From DUQX01 sp050948825 (GTDB taxonomy: Bacteria; Bacillota; Dethiobacteria; DTU022; UBA8154), in contig JBMNEO010000009.1 in assembly GCA_050948825.1 (NCBI GenBank), positions 185,976 through 249,975 on the forward strand: a stretch of 64,000 bases of DNA, in the 5' to 3' direction. Each line of letters starts with the position of its first letter. Within the stretch, counting starts at the first letter, position 1. A program made the translations under genes and the position numbers. The notes beneath the pieces were generated by a model. It saw only the letters and a list, made by a program, of their open reading frames with translations, searched no databases and had not been told where the DNA came from. Positions 1 through 9,108 of this stretch are shown here, one piece after another.

Positions 1-116
1 TCCGGCAAATAGAGAAAATGTTCCTGGATCTCCTGCAACAGTGGAACCACAGACAAACCATGCTTTTTAATCGCACCTTCAAGAACATCTTCAATATCTG
101 TCAACTGTTTGGACAT
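1..116 (-). CDS. NuoE-like 24 kDa [2Fe-2S] subunit, N-terminus only
   Basis: Only the first 38 codons lie in the window; the gene continues past the left edge. The peptide starts MSKQLTDIEDVLEG and contains the stretch LLQEIQEHFLYLP, which resembles the N-terminal helical region of NuoE/HydA-associated 24 kDa subunits (compare VLQRIQFEYGYLPRP in the NuoE-like protein at 42809-43294). The ATG at 114-116 is preceded by GAAGGAGTG, a good ribosome-binding site. These subunits carry a [2Fe-2S] cluster and pair with a NuoF-like NADH-binding subunit in hydrogenases or formate dehydrogenases. The cluster cysteines lie outside the window, so the assignment rests on the N-terminus alone. Confidence 0.6.
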   Translation of the reverse strand, partial: MSKQLTDIEDVLEGAIKKHGLSVVPLLQEIQEHFLYLP

Positions 117-227
117 TATTTCACTCCTTCCATGGTTCAGCTATCCTGCCCCAGGCGCCTAATATTTTATAACAGTTAATATTAAAAAGTCATATAAACA
201 AGAGCGAGGATATTAAAATTGCATAAA

Positions 228-269
228 AAACCACTATCCATTTCAGCAGGCCGTAATGGATAGTGGTTT
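228..269 (-). terminator. Rho-independent terminator after the paaK-like gene
   Basis: A perfect 14-bp inverted repeat (arms 228-241 and 256-269) is followed, on the minus strand, by six T residues. It lies between the end of the phenylacetate-CoA ligase gene and the NuoE-like gene, so it separates two transcription units. Confidence 0.85.
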
Positions 270-359
270 AAATCTACCGGAAGATGCAGCTTTGCAAGGA
301 TGCATTAAGGCAAACAGGCTGCATGCAGAACTATATTATAGACCCATTATTACTCACCG

Positions 360-1713
360 TCATACCACATAATAATCTACACATTCTCTTATATCCTTAA
401 AGCGGTTGATCTTAATTTCAGGACGCGGCAGGCTTCCATATTTAAGAAACTCTATTTGAAAAGAAAGGTTTGTCTTCAGACGCAGTTGCCTTGATAACAT
501 TTTCCGCACATCTTCCTGGCCGGCATCTGCCCCTGGGACAAGTTCGACTTTTAAAATAATTACATCCGTAGCTCCTTTTTTTGTGGCGATTAATTCATAT
601 TCATCGGCAAGCTGAGGTATAGCACGGACTATTTCTTCAACCGAAGCCGGGTTAAATAAAACCCCTTTTATTTTTGTTATATGATCTACCCGTCCCAGAA
701 CGCCGCCTTTTAATATGCGAAATGTGCGGCCGCATTCACATGGTTTTCCCCACATCCCGATATCTTTGGAATCAAACCGTATACAAGGCTGAGCATAACG
801 ATCAAAAGCTGTAATTACTATTTTCCCAGGCATATGCAGCTCCTCGACCGGTTCTCCAGTATTTATATCCACCAGTTCAACTCAGAAACAGGGCTTCGTT
901 GACATGCACACCTCCGGGCTGAAACGAGCACTCATAACCCCATCCGCCGACCTCTGTAGCATTGACATGATCATATACCCTGGCTCCCCAGAGCTCCTGC
1001 ATACGTTTTTTTATTGCAGGGACGCTGGCACCAAGCTCGCCGGCGCAAAGAATTTTTTGTATTTTCAGATCCTTAGGGTTAATTTTTAACTTGTTCCGGC
1101 ATACCTCCGCCATGCTTAAAACATAAGTCGGAGTTGCCATTAACGCCGTGGCTTTTAGTTCTTTTATTTTTAGCAAACGCTCCTCTGTATTGAGAATACC
1201 CCCGGGAACAACTTCGCAACCTATTTTTTCACAGGCATAATGTCCGGCCCAGGAGCCCATATATACATTATAGCCAAAAGGAATAAATACCCGGTCGGTA
1301 TTTCGAAAACCCATCGCCCATAATACATATGCCCAGCTTTCATTCCACCACTCCCAGTCTTCCCAGGTATCCGGCTGGTAAACCGGCTGGCCGGTTGTAC
1401 CGCTGGTCTGGTGAAACTCTGTGACCTTTTCGAGCGGTACACAGAGACTGTCACCATAAGGATAAGGCTCTTTAGCTTGAGCAGTGCGGTAATCCTCTTT
1501 TTGCAAAATAGGAACCCTGGAGATATCCTCCCAGCCTTGCAGTTTATCCGGATTAAACCCGGCTTGGTCATAAAGCCGCCGATAGAGCCTGGAGTTCTTA
1601 TACCCCCATTCTACTATGCGCTTAAATTTTTTAAACTGAAAATTTCTTAATTGTTTGGGTGGCAGCGTCTCTAAATAAGGGTTCCAATACCTCTCTACAC
1701 CTTTAAAATGCAT
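360..1713 (-). pseudogene. paaK: phenylacetate-CoA ligase (AMP-forming), frameshifted
   Basis: Two adjacent frames together give a normal-length (about 448 residues) phenylacetate-CoA ligase family protein, which activates aryl acids with ATP and CoA. The first part (877-1713) has the adenylate-forming signature TSGTTGQPV and ends ...GGVHVNEALFLS-stop. The second (360-872) continues with VDINTGEPVEE, the CIRFDSKDI motif and the C-terminal lid domain (GRVDHITKIKGVLFNPASVE). Removing one base at about 877-886 joins them as ...ALFLVELVDINTGEP, which fits the family. The start at 1713 has AAAGGAG upstream. It is either a recent pseudogene or a sequencing error; all motifs outside the junction look intact. 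Confidence 0.8.
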
Positions 1714-1788
1714 ACTACAAACTCCTTTCTTAGAAAAACATTTTTCTGAGTTGCCAAGGCTTTCCTAAAGAAAATGTAGTTGCGATAT

Positions 1789-2484
1789 TTAATGCCCTTG
1801 CGCGGAAGGATGCTTGCCAGCCCCCGCGTAAAGGCAGTATGGGGAAAGAAAACAGCTCCCACATAATGGTTTTCGGGCACGGCAGACCCTGCGCCCATGG
1901 GTGATCAATCTGTGATGGGTCTTACCCCATAGCTCCCTGGGCACCAACCGGCACAGATCATTTTCTATCAGGCCGGGGTTCTTCTCCACGGTTAAACCAA
2001 GGCGCCGCGCTACGCGACCCACATGGGTATCCACGGCAAAAGCTGAGATACCCAAAGCATTATTTAAGACCACATTTGCTGTTTTGCGCCCTACGCCGGG
2101 AAGGGTCATCAGCTCCTCTAGAGTTCCGGGTAACTTTCCCCCGTATCTTTGGCACAAAATGCGAGATGTTTCCATAATCTGCCTGCTTTTTTGCCTGTAC
2201 AGCCCACAGCCCTGGAGAACCTTTTCCAGTTCCGCCACGGTCATCTTCAAGATATCCCGGGGTTTTTTTATTTTTTGAAAAAGCTTCTCCGTAGTCTTGT
2301 TCACCTGTTTATCAGTTGTCTGGGCGGAAAGAATAACCGCCAGCAGTAACTGAAAGGAATTGTCATAGCGCAAAGCCGTTTCGGCATGGGGATATTCCCG
2401 TTCCAAAAGGCGTAAAATATTATCGAGATCAGGTGTTGCTTCCCTGGCTGACGTTTTTGGTCCTTTTACTTTCTTTTGCTCCAT
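1789..2484 (-). CDS. nth: endonuclease III (DNA glycosylase/AP lyase)
   Basis: Removes oxidised pyrimidines and cleaves the abasic site in base excision repair. The 231-residue protein has the helix-hairpin-helix motif LPGVGRKTANVV with the catalytic lysine, the catalytic aspartate in VDTHVGR, and the C-terminal [4Fe-4S] ligand pattern C-x6-C-x2-C-x5-C (CRARKPLCGSCFLSPYC). Length is close to the usual 210-230; the extra residues are an N-terminal basic extension. AAGGAG lies just upstream of the ATG. It reads toward the paaK-like gene with a short gap, so the two may be cotranscribed. Confidence 0.95.
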   Translation of the reverse strand: MEQKKVKGPKTSAREATPDLDNILRLLEREYPHAETALRYDNSFQLLLAVILSAQTTDKQVNKTTEKLFQKIKKPRDILKMTVAELEKVLQGCGLYRQKSRQIMETSRILCQRYGGKLPGTLEELMTLPGVGRKTANVVLNNALGISAFAVDTHVGRVARRLGLTVEKNPGLIENDLCRLVPRELWGKTHHRLITHGRRVCRARKPLCGSCFLSPYCLYAGAGKHPSAQGH

Positions 2485-3032
2485 AGAATCTCCTTAAGTC
2501 ATACAGGCAAGGCGGCTGCCGGAAAACTCAAGCAAGCCGGCTGCCATAGTTTTCAAAAAGTGCTTTCAAAACATTATACAGTGCTAAACCGTTTTCCGTT
2601 CCCGTCAAAGGCAGGGAACAGACTGCTTTACAGAACATTATGGTTAGAAGACGGGCGAATAACATAGAAAATACTGCAAAATCGTTTTCAGGGCAGCGAA
2701 ATAACTCTACTATCCATCAGCGTTCTTATCTGTTCCCGGGCCCTTTTTATCTTCTCCTGGAAAGGGCGATGACTACATCCGCTCCTTCCTGGCTTGTGCA
2801 ATTCCCCCGCTAAGCTGGCCGGCATTTGTAGTTCTGATTATTTTGAGTTTTTCAAATTGTGTTTACCCTATATCATTTCTACCTCGATGCAGGATTCCCC
2901 TGCTATTACAAGAAATAATATTTCCGCTTTACTTGATTAAATATAATACTACCAATGGAATAATGTTGCAGGAGTAAGAAACCGGTACGTCGAATATATT
3001 TTATTAAATTACTATTTAGGAGGAGATTAACA
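2485..3032. other. gene-free interval between nth and comFB
   Basis: This 548-bp stretch separates the divergent nth and comFB genes. I see no convincing gene. A minus-strand frame of 46 codons starting MPASLAGELHK (about 2694-2834) has no clear ribosome-binding site and no recognised motif. The interval must hold the promoters of both flanking genes. Confidence 0.5.
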
Positions 3033-3317
3033 ATGCCTGTTTTGCAAAATTTAATGGAAGAAACCGTTTTACAGGCAATAGAAGAGTTTATGGACAAAGA
3101 GAGCATGTGCACCTGTGAACAGTGCCGGCTCGATGTGGCGGCAATAGCACTGAATAACCTTCCCCCTCGCTATGTGGTTACCCCTAAGGGCGCCTCTTAT
3201 GCCCGGGCAGATCTGCTGGAATTACAAAAATACGTGGATGTCATCGGTGCAATTACTAAAGCCATCAAACTGGTTAAAGAACATCCCCGACACAATATAA
3301 AAGGATCTTCAAAATAA
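3033..3317 (+). CDS. ComFB family protein (late competence development)
   Basis: A 94-residue protein matching the ComFB family in length and pattern: N-terminal NLMEETVLQAIEEFM helix, the CTCEQCRLDVAAIALNNLPPRYVVT block with closely spaced cysteines, then a C-terminal helix. ComFB is encoded in the comF operon of Bacillus, but its biochemical role is unclear and relatives occur in bacteria not known to be competent. The start is set by AGGAGGAGATTAACA before the ATG. It is the only plus-strand gene in this part of the window and stands alone, so I infer its own promoter in the preceding interval. Confidence 0.8.
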   Translation: MPVLQNLMEETVLQAIEEFMDKESMCTCEQCRLDVAAIALNNLPPRYVVTPKGASYARADLLELQKYVDVIGAITKAIKLVKEHPRHNIKGSSK

Positions 3318-3389
3318 TTTATCTAAATAATTGCCTGCGGTATATGGCATTAATAGATCTGTTTTTGTATAAATTCGTTAAAACCGGTG

Positions 3390-5396
3390 TTAACTGCTGC
3401 TTAACCGGTTAAAGTCTTCCTCCGATAAAATTTTTATGCCCAATATTGTTGCTTTATCCAGTTTGGACCCGGGATTTTCCCCTGCCAATACATAATCGGT
3501 ATTTTTGCTGACATTATTGACTACTTTGCCTCCTTTTGATTCGATCAGTTCCTTCGCCTGCTGACGCGTATAATTTGACAGTGTCCCGGTTAGAACAAAG
3601 GTATATCCGTTGAAGTTTTTATCAGCAGCTGTTTCTTTATTCCCCTCTAATAGAGAAAAATTTACCCCGGCCATTTCCAGCTTTTGAAGAATATCTTTTG
3701 TTTCTTGCTGCTTAAAAAACTCCTGCAAAGAAAAAGCAATTTTGGGACCTATTTCCTCCAGCATGGTAATCTCTTCAAAGGTGGCAGAAGCAATCCGGTG
3801 CAGGTTTTTAAAGTGGAGAGCCAGAATACGTGCTGCTCTTTCTCCAATGAAGCGAATCCCAAGGGCAACTAATAACCTGAAAAGATCATTTTGCTTGCTC
3901 TGCTGTAGCGCTTCAAGTAAATTATCTGCAGATTTTTCCCCCATCCGTTCTAACTTTATCAGATCCTCTTTCTTTAAAAAATACAAATCGCCAATATCTT
4001 TTACAAGCCCGGAAGCATAAAGCTGTTCGGCCAGGGAATCTCCAAGGCCTGTTATATCCATGGCACCCCTGGACGCAAAATGTTTGATGCGCTCAATCAA
4101 CTGTGCAGGGCAGGCCGGGTTTACACATCTTAGAGCCACTTCACCTTCCTGGCGTGTTAAGCCTCTGTTACAGGAAGGACAAACGGCCGGCATAGAAAAG
4201 GTTTCTTCTTTTCCCGTCCTTTTCTCCTTCAAAACCTTTACAATTTCCGGTATAACATCTCCCGCTTTGTGGACGACGACTTCATCCCCGATCAGTACAT
4301 CTTTTTCTTTCAGGATATCTTCATTGTGCAGACTTGCTCTTTTTATTACCGAGCCTGCGATTAAAACCGGTTCAAGAACTGCTACAGGTGTCACTGTCCC
4401 CGTCCGGCCCACATTTACCTCGATACCTTTTATACGAGTAATCCCCTCTTCGGAGGAAAATTTAAAGGCTGCAGCCCATCTCGGGGCCCTGCTTGTATAA
4501 CCAAGTTGCTGCTGCCGCTCAAGGTCATTTACCTTAAGGACAACCCCATCTATTTCGTAAGGCAACTCCGGACGCCTGGCATCAATCAAACGGCAATAAT
4601 CTAGGGCTTCATCCAAACCGTTTAAGAGGGAAATATTATCATTAACTCTAAAGCCGAGTTCCCTCAGATATTGCAGCGAATCCCAGTGTGTGCTTAATTC
4701 CTTTGTACCGGAAAGAGCAATTAATACATAGATAAAAATATCAAGCGGTCTCTCCGCCGCAATCCTTGGATCAAGCTGTCTCAGCGAACCGGCAGCAGCA
4801 TTGCGGGGATTGGCAAAATGGGGCAACCCCTGCGATTCCCGTTTTTTGTTCAGCAAAATAAAATCTTTTCGCGGGATAAAAACTTCACCCCTTATTTCAG
4901 CGGTAATATTCTCTTTCAGCCGCAGGGGAAGGCTCCGGATTGTCAATAAATTGTGTGTAATATCCTCCCCGGTATAACCGTCTCCCCTTGTCGATCCCTT
5001 TTTAAAGACTCCATCTTCATAATAGAGGGAAACAGCAAGCCCGTCTATTTTGGGCTCGCCGACCAGAGGAATATCGCCTGTTTTAAATACCCTACCGATT
5101 CGCCGGTAAAAATCCTTCAGTTCACTTTCTGCAAAAATGTTCTCCAGGCTGAGCATCGGAACCAGGTGTTTAACCTGCTGAAAAGACGATACAGGCATGC
5201 CGCCGATACGTTTAGACGGAGAATCAGGAGTAACCAGTTCCGGATAAAGCTTCTCCAATTCCAAAAGCTCCTTCATTAAACCGTCAAACTCTGCATCGCT
5301 GATGTGGGGATTATCTAAAACATGGTAGTAATAATTATGCCTGTTAATCAGCTCTTTTAATTCTTCTAAACGCCCGGCAGCCTCATTTTTTTCCAT
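3390..5396 (-). CDS. ligA: NAD-dependent DNA ligase
   Basis: Seals nicks during replication and repair, using NAD as adenylate donor. The 668-residue protein has the full LigA architecture: Ia domain with HNYYYHVLDNP, adenylation domain with EPKIDGLAVSLYYEDG (Lys116 is the adenylated residue), OB fold, a four-cysteine zinc finger (CPSCNRG... CVNPACPAQ), helix-hairpin-helix repeats, and a C-terminal BRCT domain (YTFVLTGTL...). Length is normal. AAAGGAAG precedes the ATG at about 11 nt. In many Firmicutes ligA follows pcrA, which is not present here. Confidence 0.97.
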   Translation of the reverse strand: MEKNEAAGRLEELKELINRHNYYYHVLDNPHISDAEFDGLMKELLELEKLYPELVTPDSPSKRIGGMPVSSFQQVKHLVPMLSLENIFAESELKDFYRRIGRVFKTGDIPLVGEPKIDGLAVSLYYEDGVFKKGSTRGDGYTGEDITHNLLTIRSLPLRLKENITAEIRGEVFIPRKDFILLNKKRESQGLPHFANPRNAAAGSLRQLDPRIAAERPLDIFIYVLIALSGTKELSTHWDSLQYLRELGFRVNDNISLLNGLDEALDYCRLIDARRPELPYEIDGVVLKVNDLERQQQLGYTSRAPRWAAAFKFSSEEGITRIKGIEVNVGRTGTVTPVAVLEPVLIAGSVIKRASLHNEDILKEKDVLIGDEVVVHKAGDVIPEIVKVLKEKRTGKEETFSMPAVCPSCNRGLTRQEGEVALRCVNPACPAQLIERIKHFASRGAMDITGLGDSLAEQLYASGLVKDIGDLYFLKKEDLIKLERMGEKSADNLLEALQQSKQNDLFRLLVALGIRFIGERAARILALHFKNLHRIASATFEEITMLEEIGPKIAFSLQEFFKQQETKDILQKLEMAGVNFSLLEGNKETAADKNFNGYTFVLTGTLSNYTRQQAKELIESKGGKVVNNVSKNTDYVLAGENPGSKLDKATILGIKILSEEDFNRLSSS

Positions 5397-5423
5397 AAAT
5401 ACACAATCTTCCTTTCATCCCTT

Positions 5424-5503
5424 AATGCGACAGGGAGAACCGTCCCCTATGTCGCCAATGCGACAGGGAGTGCGACATAGGGGACGGTTCTCCCTGTCGC
5501 ATT
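5424..5503. repeat. REP-like perfect 32-bp palindrome between ligA and purD
   Basis: Arms 5424-5455 and 5472-5503 are exact reverse complements over 32 bp. The 16-nt loop (5456-5471) contains a further partial copy of the arm start (AATGCGACAGGGAG at 5457). The core GGGGACGGTTCTCCC is reminiscent of dispersed palindromic REP elements associated with single-domain tyrosine transposases (RAYTs) in Clostridia; that link is from memory. With no T-run, it is not an ordinary intrinsic terminator, although the structure could stop transcription or protect the pur mRNA 3' end. Confidence 0.85.
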
Positions 5504-5534
5504 TCTGTGATGTTCAGCGCATGTTCTGTGCATA

Positions 5535-6806
5535 TTATTTAAGGGCCCTGTAGGCTATATCCCTGCGGTAATAAGCACCTTCATACTTAACAGTTCCCGC
5601 CAGCCTATAGGCCTTTTCCACGGCAGCTTTTAAAGAGGGGTCCCAGGCGGTAACCCCCAGGACCCTGCCCCCGGCTGTCACGGTTTTCTTACCTTCAAAA
5701 GCAGTTCCCGCATGAAAAACCACTGTTTTGTTAAGATCTGATACTTCATTAAGCCCCAGGATCTCTTTCCCTTTTTCGTACTTTCCGGGGTAACCCCGGG
5801 AAGCCATTATAACACAAACAGCAGCATCGTCCAACCAGCGTGGAGGAGCCACGGCAGAAAGATTGCCCCTGGCAGCCTCGTAGAGAAGGGGATATAAATC
5901 GGAAGCGAGCCGCGGCAAGAGCACCTGCGTTTCCGGATCCCCGAAACGAACGTTAAATTCGAGCACTTTGGGACCCTCAGCGGTAAGCATCAATCCCCCG
6001 AAAATCACTCCCCGGTAGGGGATACCCTCCTTTCTCAGGCCGCTGATCAACGGCTGAAACACTTTTTCTTCCACATTCTTCGCCAGCTGTCCTGTCAATA
6101 CCGGCGCAGGGGAATAAGCCCCCATCCCACCTGTGTTTGGCCCACGGTCTTCTTCATAGATAGCTTTGTGATCCTGAACAGAAGGCAGTGTTATGTATGA
6201 TTTTCCGTCGGTAATGGCAAAAACGGATACTTCATCACCCTCAAGGCATTCCTCAATTACAATACTGTTACCAGCACTTTGGAAAACCTTCTCTTCCATG
6301 ATGAGTCGGACCGCTTTGTTTGCTTCACTGTAATTTTGTGCTATGATAACACCTTTACCAGCAGCAAGTCCGTCGGCTTTTACTACCAGGGGGTATGAAG
6401 CTTTTTGCAGGTAGGTATAAGCTTCTGCGGCATCATGAAAAACTTCATATGCAGCAGTGGGAATACCGTATTTTATCATAAAACGTTTTGCCCAAACCTT
6501 GCTTCCCTCTAACCGCGCCCCCTCTTTGCAGGGGCCGAAAATTAACCTTCCTTGTTCGTGAAACAGGTCGGCTATCCCGGCTGTAAGGGGTGCCTCCGGG
6601 CCGACCACTGTAAGGTGAATTTCCTTTGCCCGGACAAAATCCAGTATCTTTTCTACTTCCCCCGCTTCAATCGGGACACACTCGGCCAGAGAAGCAATCC
6701 CCGCATTACCCGGAACGCAGTAGATCTTTTCTACTTCAGAGCTCTGGGATAGTTTCCAGACCAGGGCATGCTCCCGGCCACCACCGCCTACAACACAAAC
6801 GCGCAC
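5535..6806 (-). CDS. purD: phosphoribosylamine-glycine ligase (GARS)
   Basis: Second step of IMP synthesis: joins phosphoribosylamine and glycine with ATP. The 423-residue protein begins with MRVCVVGGGGREHALVWKL, has the ATP-grasp core (YPLVVKADGLAAGKGV) and the PurD signature GPNTGGMGAYSPAP, then EFNVRFGDPETQ. Start is GTG at 6806 with GGGGGG a few bases upstream. It is the last gene of the purine operon, 129 nt after purH. Confidence 0.97.
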   Translation of the reverse strand: MRVCVVGGGGREHALVWKLSQSSEVEKIYCVPGNAGIASLAECVPIEAGEVEKILDFVRAKEIHLTVVGPEAPLTAGIADLFHEQGRLIFGPCKEGARLEGSKVWAKRFMIKYGIPTAAYEVFHDAAEAYTYLQKASYPLVVKADGLAAGKGVIIAQNYSEANKAVRLIMEEKVFQSAGNSIVIEECLEGDEVSVFAITDGKSYITLPSVQDHKAIYEEDRGPNTGGMGAYSPAPVLTGQLAKNVEEKVFQPLISGLRKEGIPYRGVIFGGLMLTAEGPKVLEFNVRFGDPETQVLLPRLASDLYPLLYEAARGNLSAVAPPRWLDDAAVCVIMASRGYPGKYEKGKEILGLNEVSDLNKTVVFHAGTAFEGKKTVTAGGRVLGVTAWDPSLKAAVEKAYRLAGTVKYEGAYYRRDIAYRALK

Positions 6807-6935
6807 TATAATCCCCCCGGTTCAAAAATTTAAACCAAATGACAACTTAAAACATGTAATCCATAAAGGTATAATAAGCGGGCTAGTAACAAAATTAATC
6901 CCACAAAACATGCATAGACGCGCAACTTTCAGTGA

Positions 6936-8486
6936 TTAATGCTTAAAATAACGCTTCCCGGTAAATAGCATCGCGATATTGTATTTTTCACAGGTTTCAA
7001 TTACTTCCTGGTCACGGGCGGAACCACCCGGCTGGATGATAGCCGTTACACCCCCGGCCGCCGCTATTTCTACACCGTCTTTAAATGGGAAAAAGGCATC
7101 CGAGGCGAGCACACTCCCCTTTATATTTTCCCCCGCCTGTTTTGCGGCTATCTCCACAGCTCCCACGCGGCTCATCTGTCCTGCCCCTATGCCCAGGGTT
7201 TGCCGGCGCTTGGCGATGACGATTGCGTTTGATTTCACGTGTTTGACAACCTTGAGCCCAAAAAGAAGGTCGTTAATTTCCTTTTCCGTGGCCTTTCTGC
7301 TGGTAACGCAACGCCACTCCTGAGGAAGATATATTTCCCGGAGGTCATCCTGTAAGAGCAACCCCCCGCTGACTTTCTTAAAATCCCGGCCCTGTTTTCC
7401 GTTTGCCAGGGGCTCCAGCTCTATCTCCAGCAGACGAACGTTCTTTTTCTGGCCAAGAATTTTCAAGGCTTCTTCAGAAAAAGCCGGGGCCGCTATGACT
7501 TCCAGAAAGATTTTGGACATTAATGCAGCTGTCTCCTGATCCACTATCCTGTTCAGAGCCACTATCCCGCCAAATATGGAAACCGGATCCGCATCGTGAG
7601 CTTTGACATAAGCACCGGCAAGCGTTTCTGAGGAGCCTACACCGCAGGGGTTGGCATGCTTCAAGGCAACAACAGTAGGTTCATCAAATTCTTTCACCAG
7701 CTCCCAGGCGGCATTAAGGTCATTAATATTATTAAAGGAGAGTTCTTTACCCTGGAGTTGTTTTGCCGCAGCCACTGAAGATTTTTCCGGCAGCGGCTCC
7801 CTGTAGAAAGATGCCTTTTGATGGGGGTTTTCCCCGTAACGCAAATCCTGAGCCTTTACAAAAGGCAGGGTAATCATAGAAGGAAACTGCGTGCCCCCTT
7901 CCATCCGCTCTCTAAGATATCCACTGATAATACTGTCATAATAGGCGGTATGGGAAAAAGCTTCAACAGCCAGCCTGTAACGCGTGGCTGAAGACACACC
8001 CCCGTTGTTGCGCAGCTCCTCTATGACCAGACTGTAATTTGAAGGATCCACAATAACAATAACATCCTGATAATTCTTTGCGGCAGACCTCACCATGGTT
8101 GGCCCGCCGATATCAATATTCTCAACCGCTTCCGCCAGGGTAACACCTTCTTTTGCGATAACCTCCGGAAAGGGATAGAGATTGACAGCCACCAGATCAA
8201 TCGGCTCTATCCCGTGTTCCTGCATCTGTTGAAGATGAAGCGGCAATTCCCTTCTGCCAAGCAGCCCCCCGTGCACCAGCGGATGGAGAGTTTTAAGACG
8301 CCCTTCCAGAATTTCAGGAAACCCGGTCAACTCGCTGATATCTTTTACCTTAACCCCGGCTTCCCTTAAGGCCTTAGCTGTCCCCCCCGTGGAGATAATC
8401 TCCCATCCCATAGCCTCTAACTCTTGTGCAAAAATAGATACTCCTGCTTTGTTGGAAACACTGATCAGAGCTTTTCTACCTTTCAT
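6936..8486 (-). CDS. purH: bifunctional AICAR formyltransferase/IMP cyclohydrolase
   Basis: Catalyses the last two steps of IMP synthesis. The 516-residue protein has the N-terminal IMP cyclohydrolase (MGS-like) domain (ALISVSNKAGVSIFAQEL, STGGTAKALREAG) and the C-terminal AICAR transformylase domain (DLRYGENPHQKASFY, ALKHANPCGVG, FPFKDGVEIAAAGGVTAIIQPGGS). The length is standard. Its ATG at 8484-8486 overlaps the 3' end of purN by 11 nt, which suggests translational coupling; the ribosome-binding site lies inside purN. Confidence 0.97.
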   Translation of the reverse strand: MKGRKALISVSNKAGVSIFAQELEAMGWEIISTGGTAKALREAGVKVKDISELTGFPEILEGRLKTLHPLVHGGLLGRRELPLHLQQMQEHGIEPIDLVAVNLYPFPEVIAKEGVTLAEAVENIDIGGPTMVRSAAKNYQDVIVIVDPSNYSLVIEELRNNGGVSSATRYRLAVEAFSHTAYYDSIISGYLRERMEGGTQFPSMITLPFVKAQDLRYGENPHQKASFYREPLPEKSSVAAAKQLQGKELSFNNINDLNAAWELVKEFDEPTVVALKHANPCGVGSSETLAGAYVKAHDADPVSIFGGIVALNRIVDQETAALMSKIFLEVIAAPAFSEEALKILGQKKNVRLLEIELEPLANGKQGRDFKKVSGGLLLQDDLREIYLPQEWRCVTSRKATEKEINDLLFGLKVVKHVKSNAIVIAKRRQTLGIGAGQMSRVGAVEIAAKQAGENIKGSVLASDAFFPFKDGVEIAAAGGVTAIIQPGGSARDQEVIETCEKYNIAMLFTGKRYFKH

Positions 8487-9081
8487 GAATAATGCACCTT
8501 CTCCCTTCTAGGCTTAATTTCCCCTGGACAAACAGCTGAATAGCTTTCGGATAAAGACGGTGTTCGACACTGTGGATGCGCTGGTGCAAAGACTCCTCTG
8601 TATCGTTGTCATAAACGGGTACAGCCTCCTGCAGTATAATCGGCCCCGTATCGAGGTTTTCATCTACGAAATGCACAGTGCATCCGCTTACTTTAACCCC
8701 GTATCTCAGGGCCTGGCTTACGCCTTCCAACCCCGGGAAAGAGGGTAACAGCGAAGGATGTATATTCATTATTCTTCCCGGGAACGCATCTATAAAAACC
8801 GGTGATAACAGGCGCATATATCCTGCTAAAACAACCAGATCAATATCCCTTTCCTTAATGAGTGCAATAACTGCACTGTCATAGTCCTCCCGGCCAGTAT
8901 AATTTTTTGGGTTGAGATAGCGCGCCTCAATCTGATGCTTCTCCGCTCTCTTTAGAGCATAAGCATCCCTTTGATCACTGATCACCAGAGCCACGCGGCC
9001 ATCAATGACGCCTCTCTTTGTAGCATCGATAATTGCCTGTAAATTACTCCCGTAACCAGACGCAAGCACAGCAAGTTTCAT
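8476..9081 (-). CDS. purN: phosphoribosylglycinamide formyltransferase (folate-dependent)
   Basis: Transfers a formyl group from 10-formyl-THF to GAR. The sequence has MKLAVLASGYGSNLQAIID at the N-terminus, the catalytic block MNIHPSLLPSFPG (Asn, His) and VHFVDENLDTGPII (catalytic Asp). I chose the ATG at 9079-9081 (201 residues) because a strong GGGGGAGGGGG lies upstream; a longer frame starting eight codons earlier would consist mostly of that purine-rich ribosome-binding region. It overlaps purH by 11 nt. Confidence 0.95.
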   Translation of the reverse strand: MKLAVLASGYGSNLQAIIDATKRGVIDGRVALVISDQRDAYALKRAEKHQIEARYLNPKNYTGREDYDSAVIALIKERDIDLVVLAGYMRLLSPVFIDAFPGRIMNIHPSLLPSFPGLEGVSQALRYGVKVSGCTVHFVDENLDTGPIILQEAVPVYDNDTEESLHQRIHSVEHRLYPKAIQLFVQGKLSLEGRRCIIHER

Positions 9082-9108
9082 TTTGGATCCCCCTCCCCCG
9101 CACATTCT

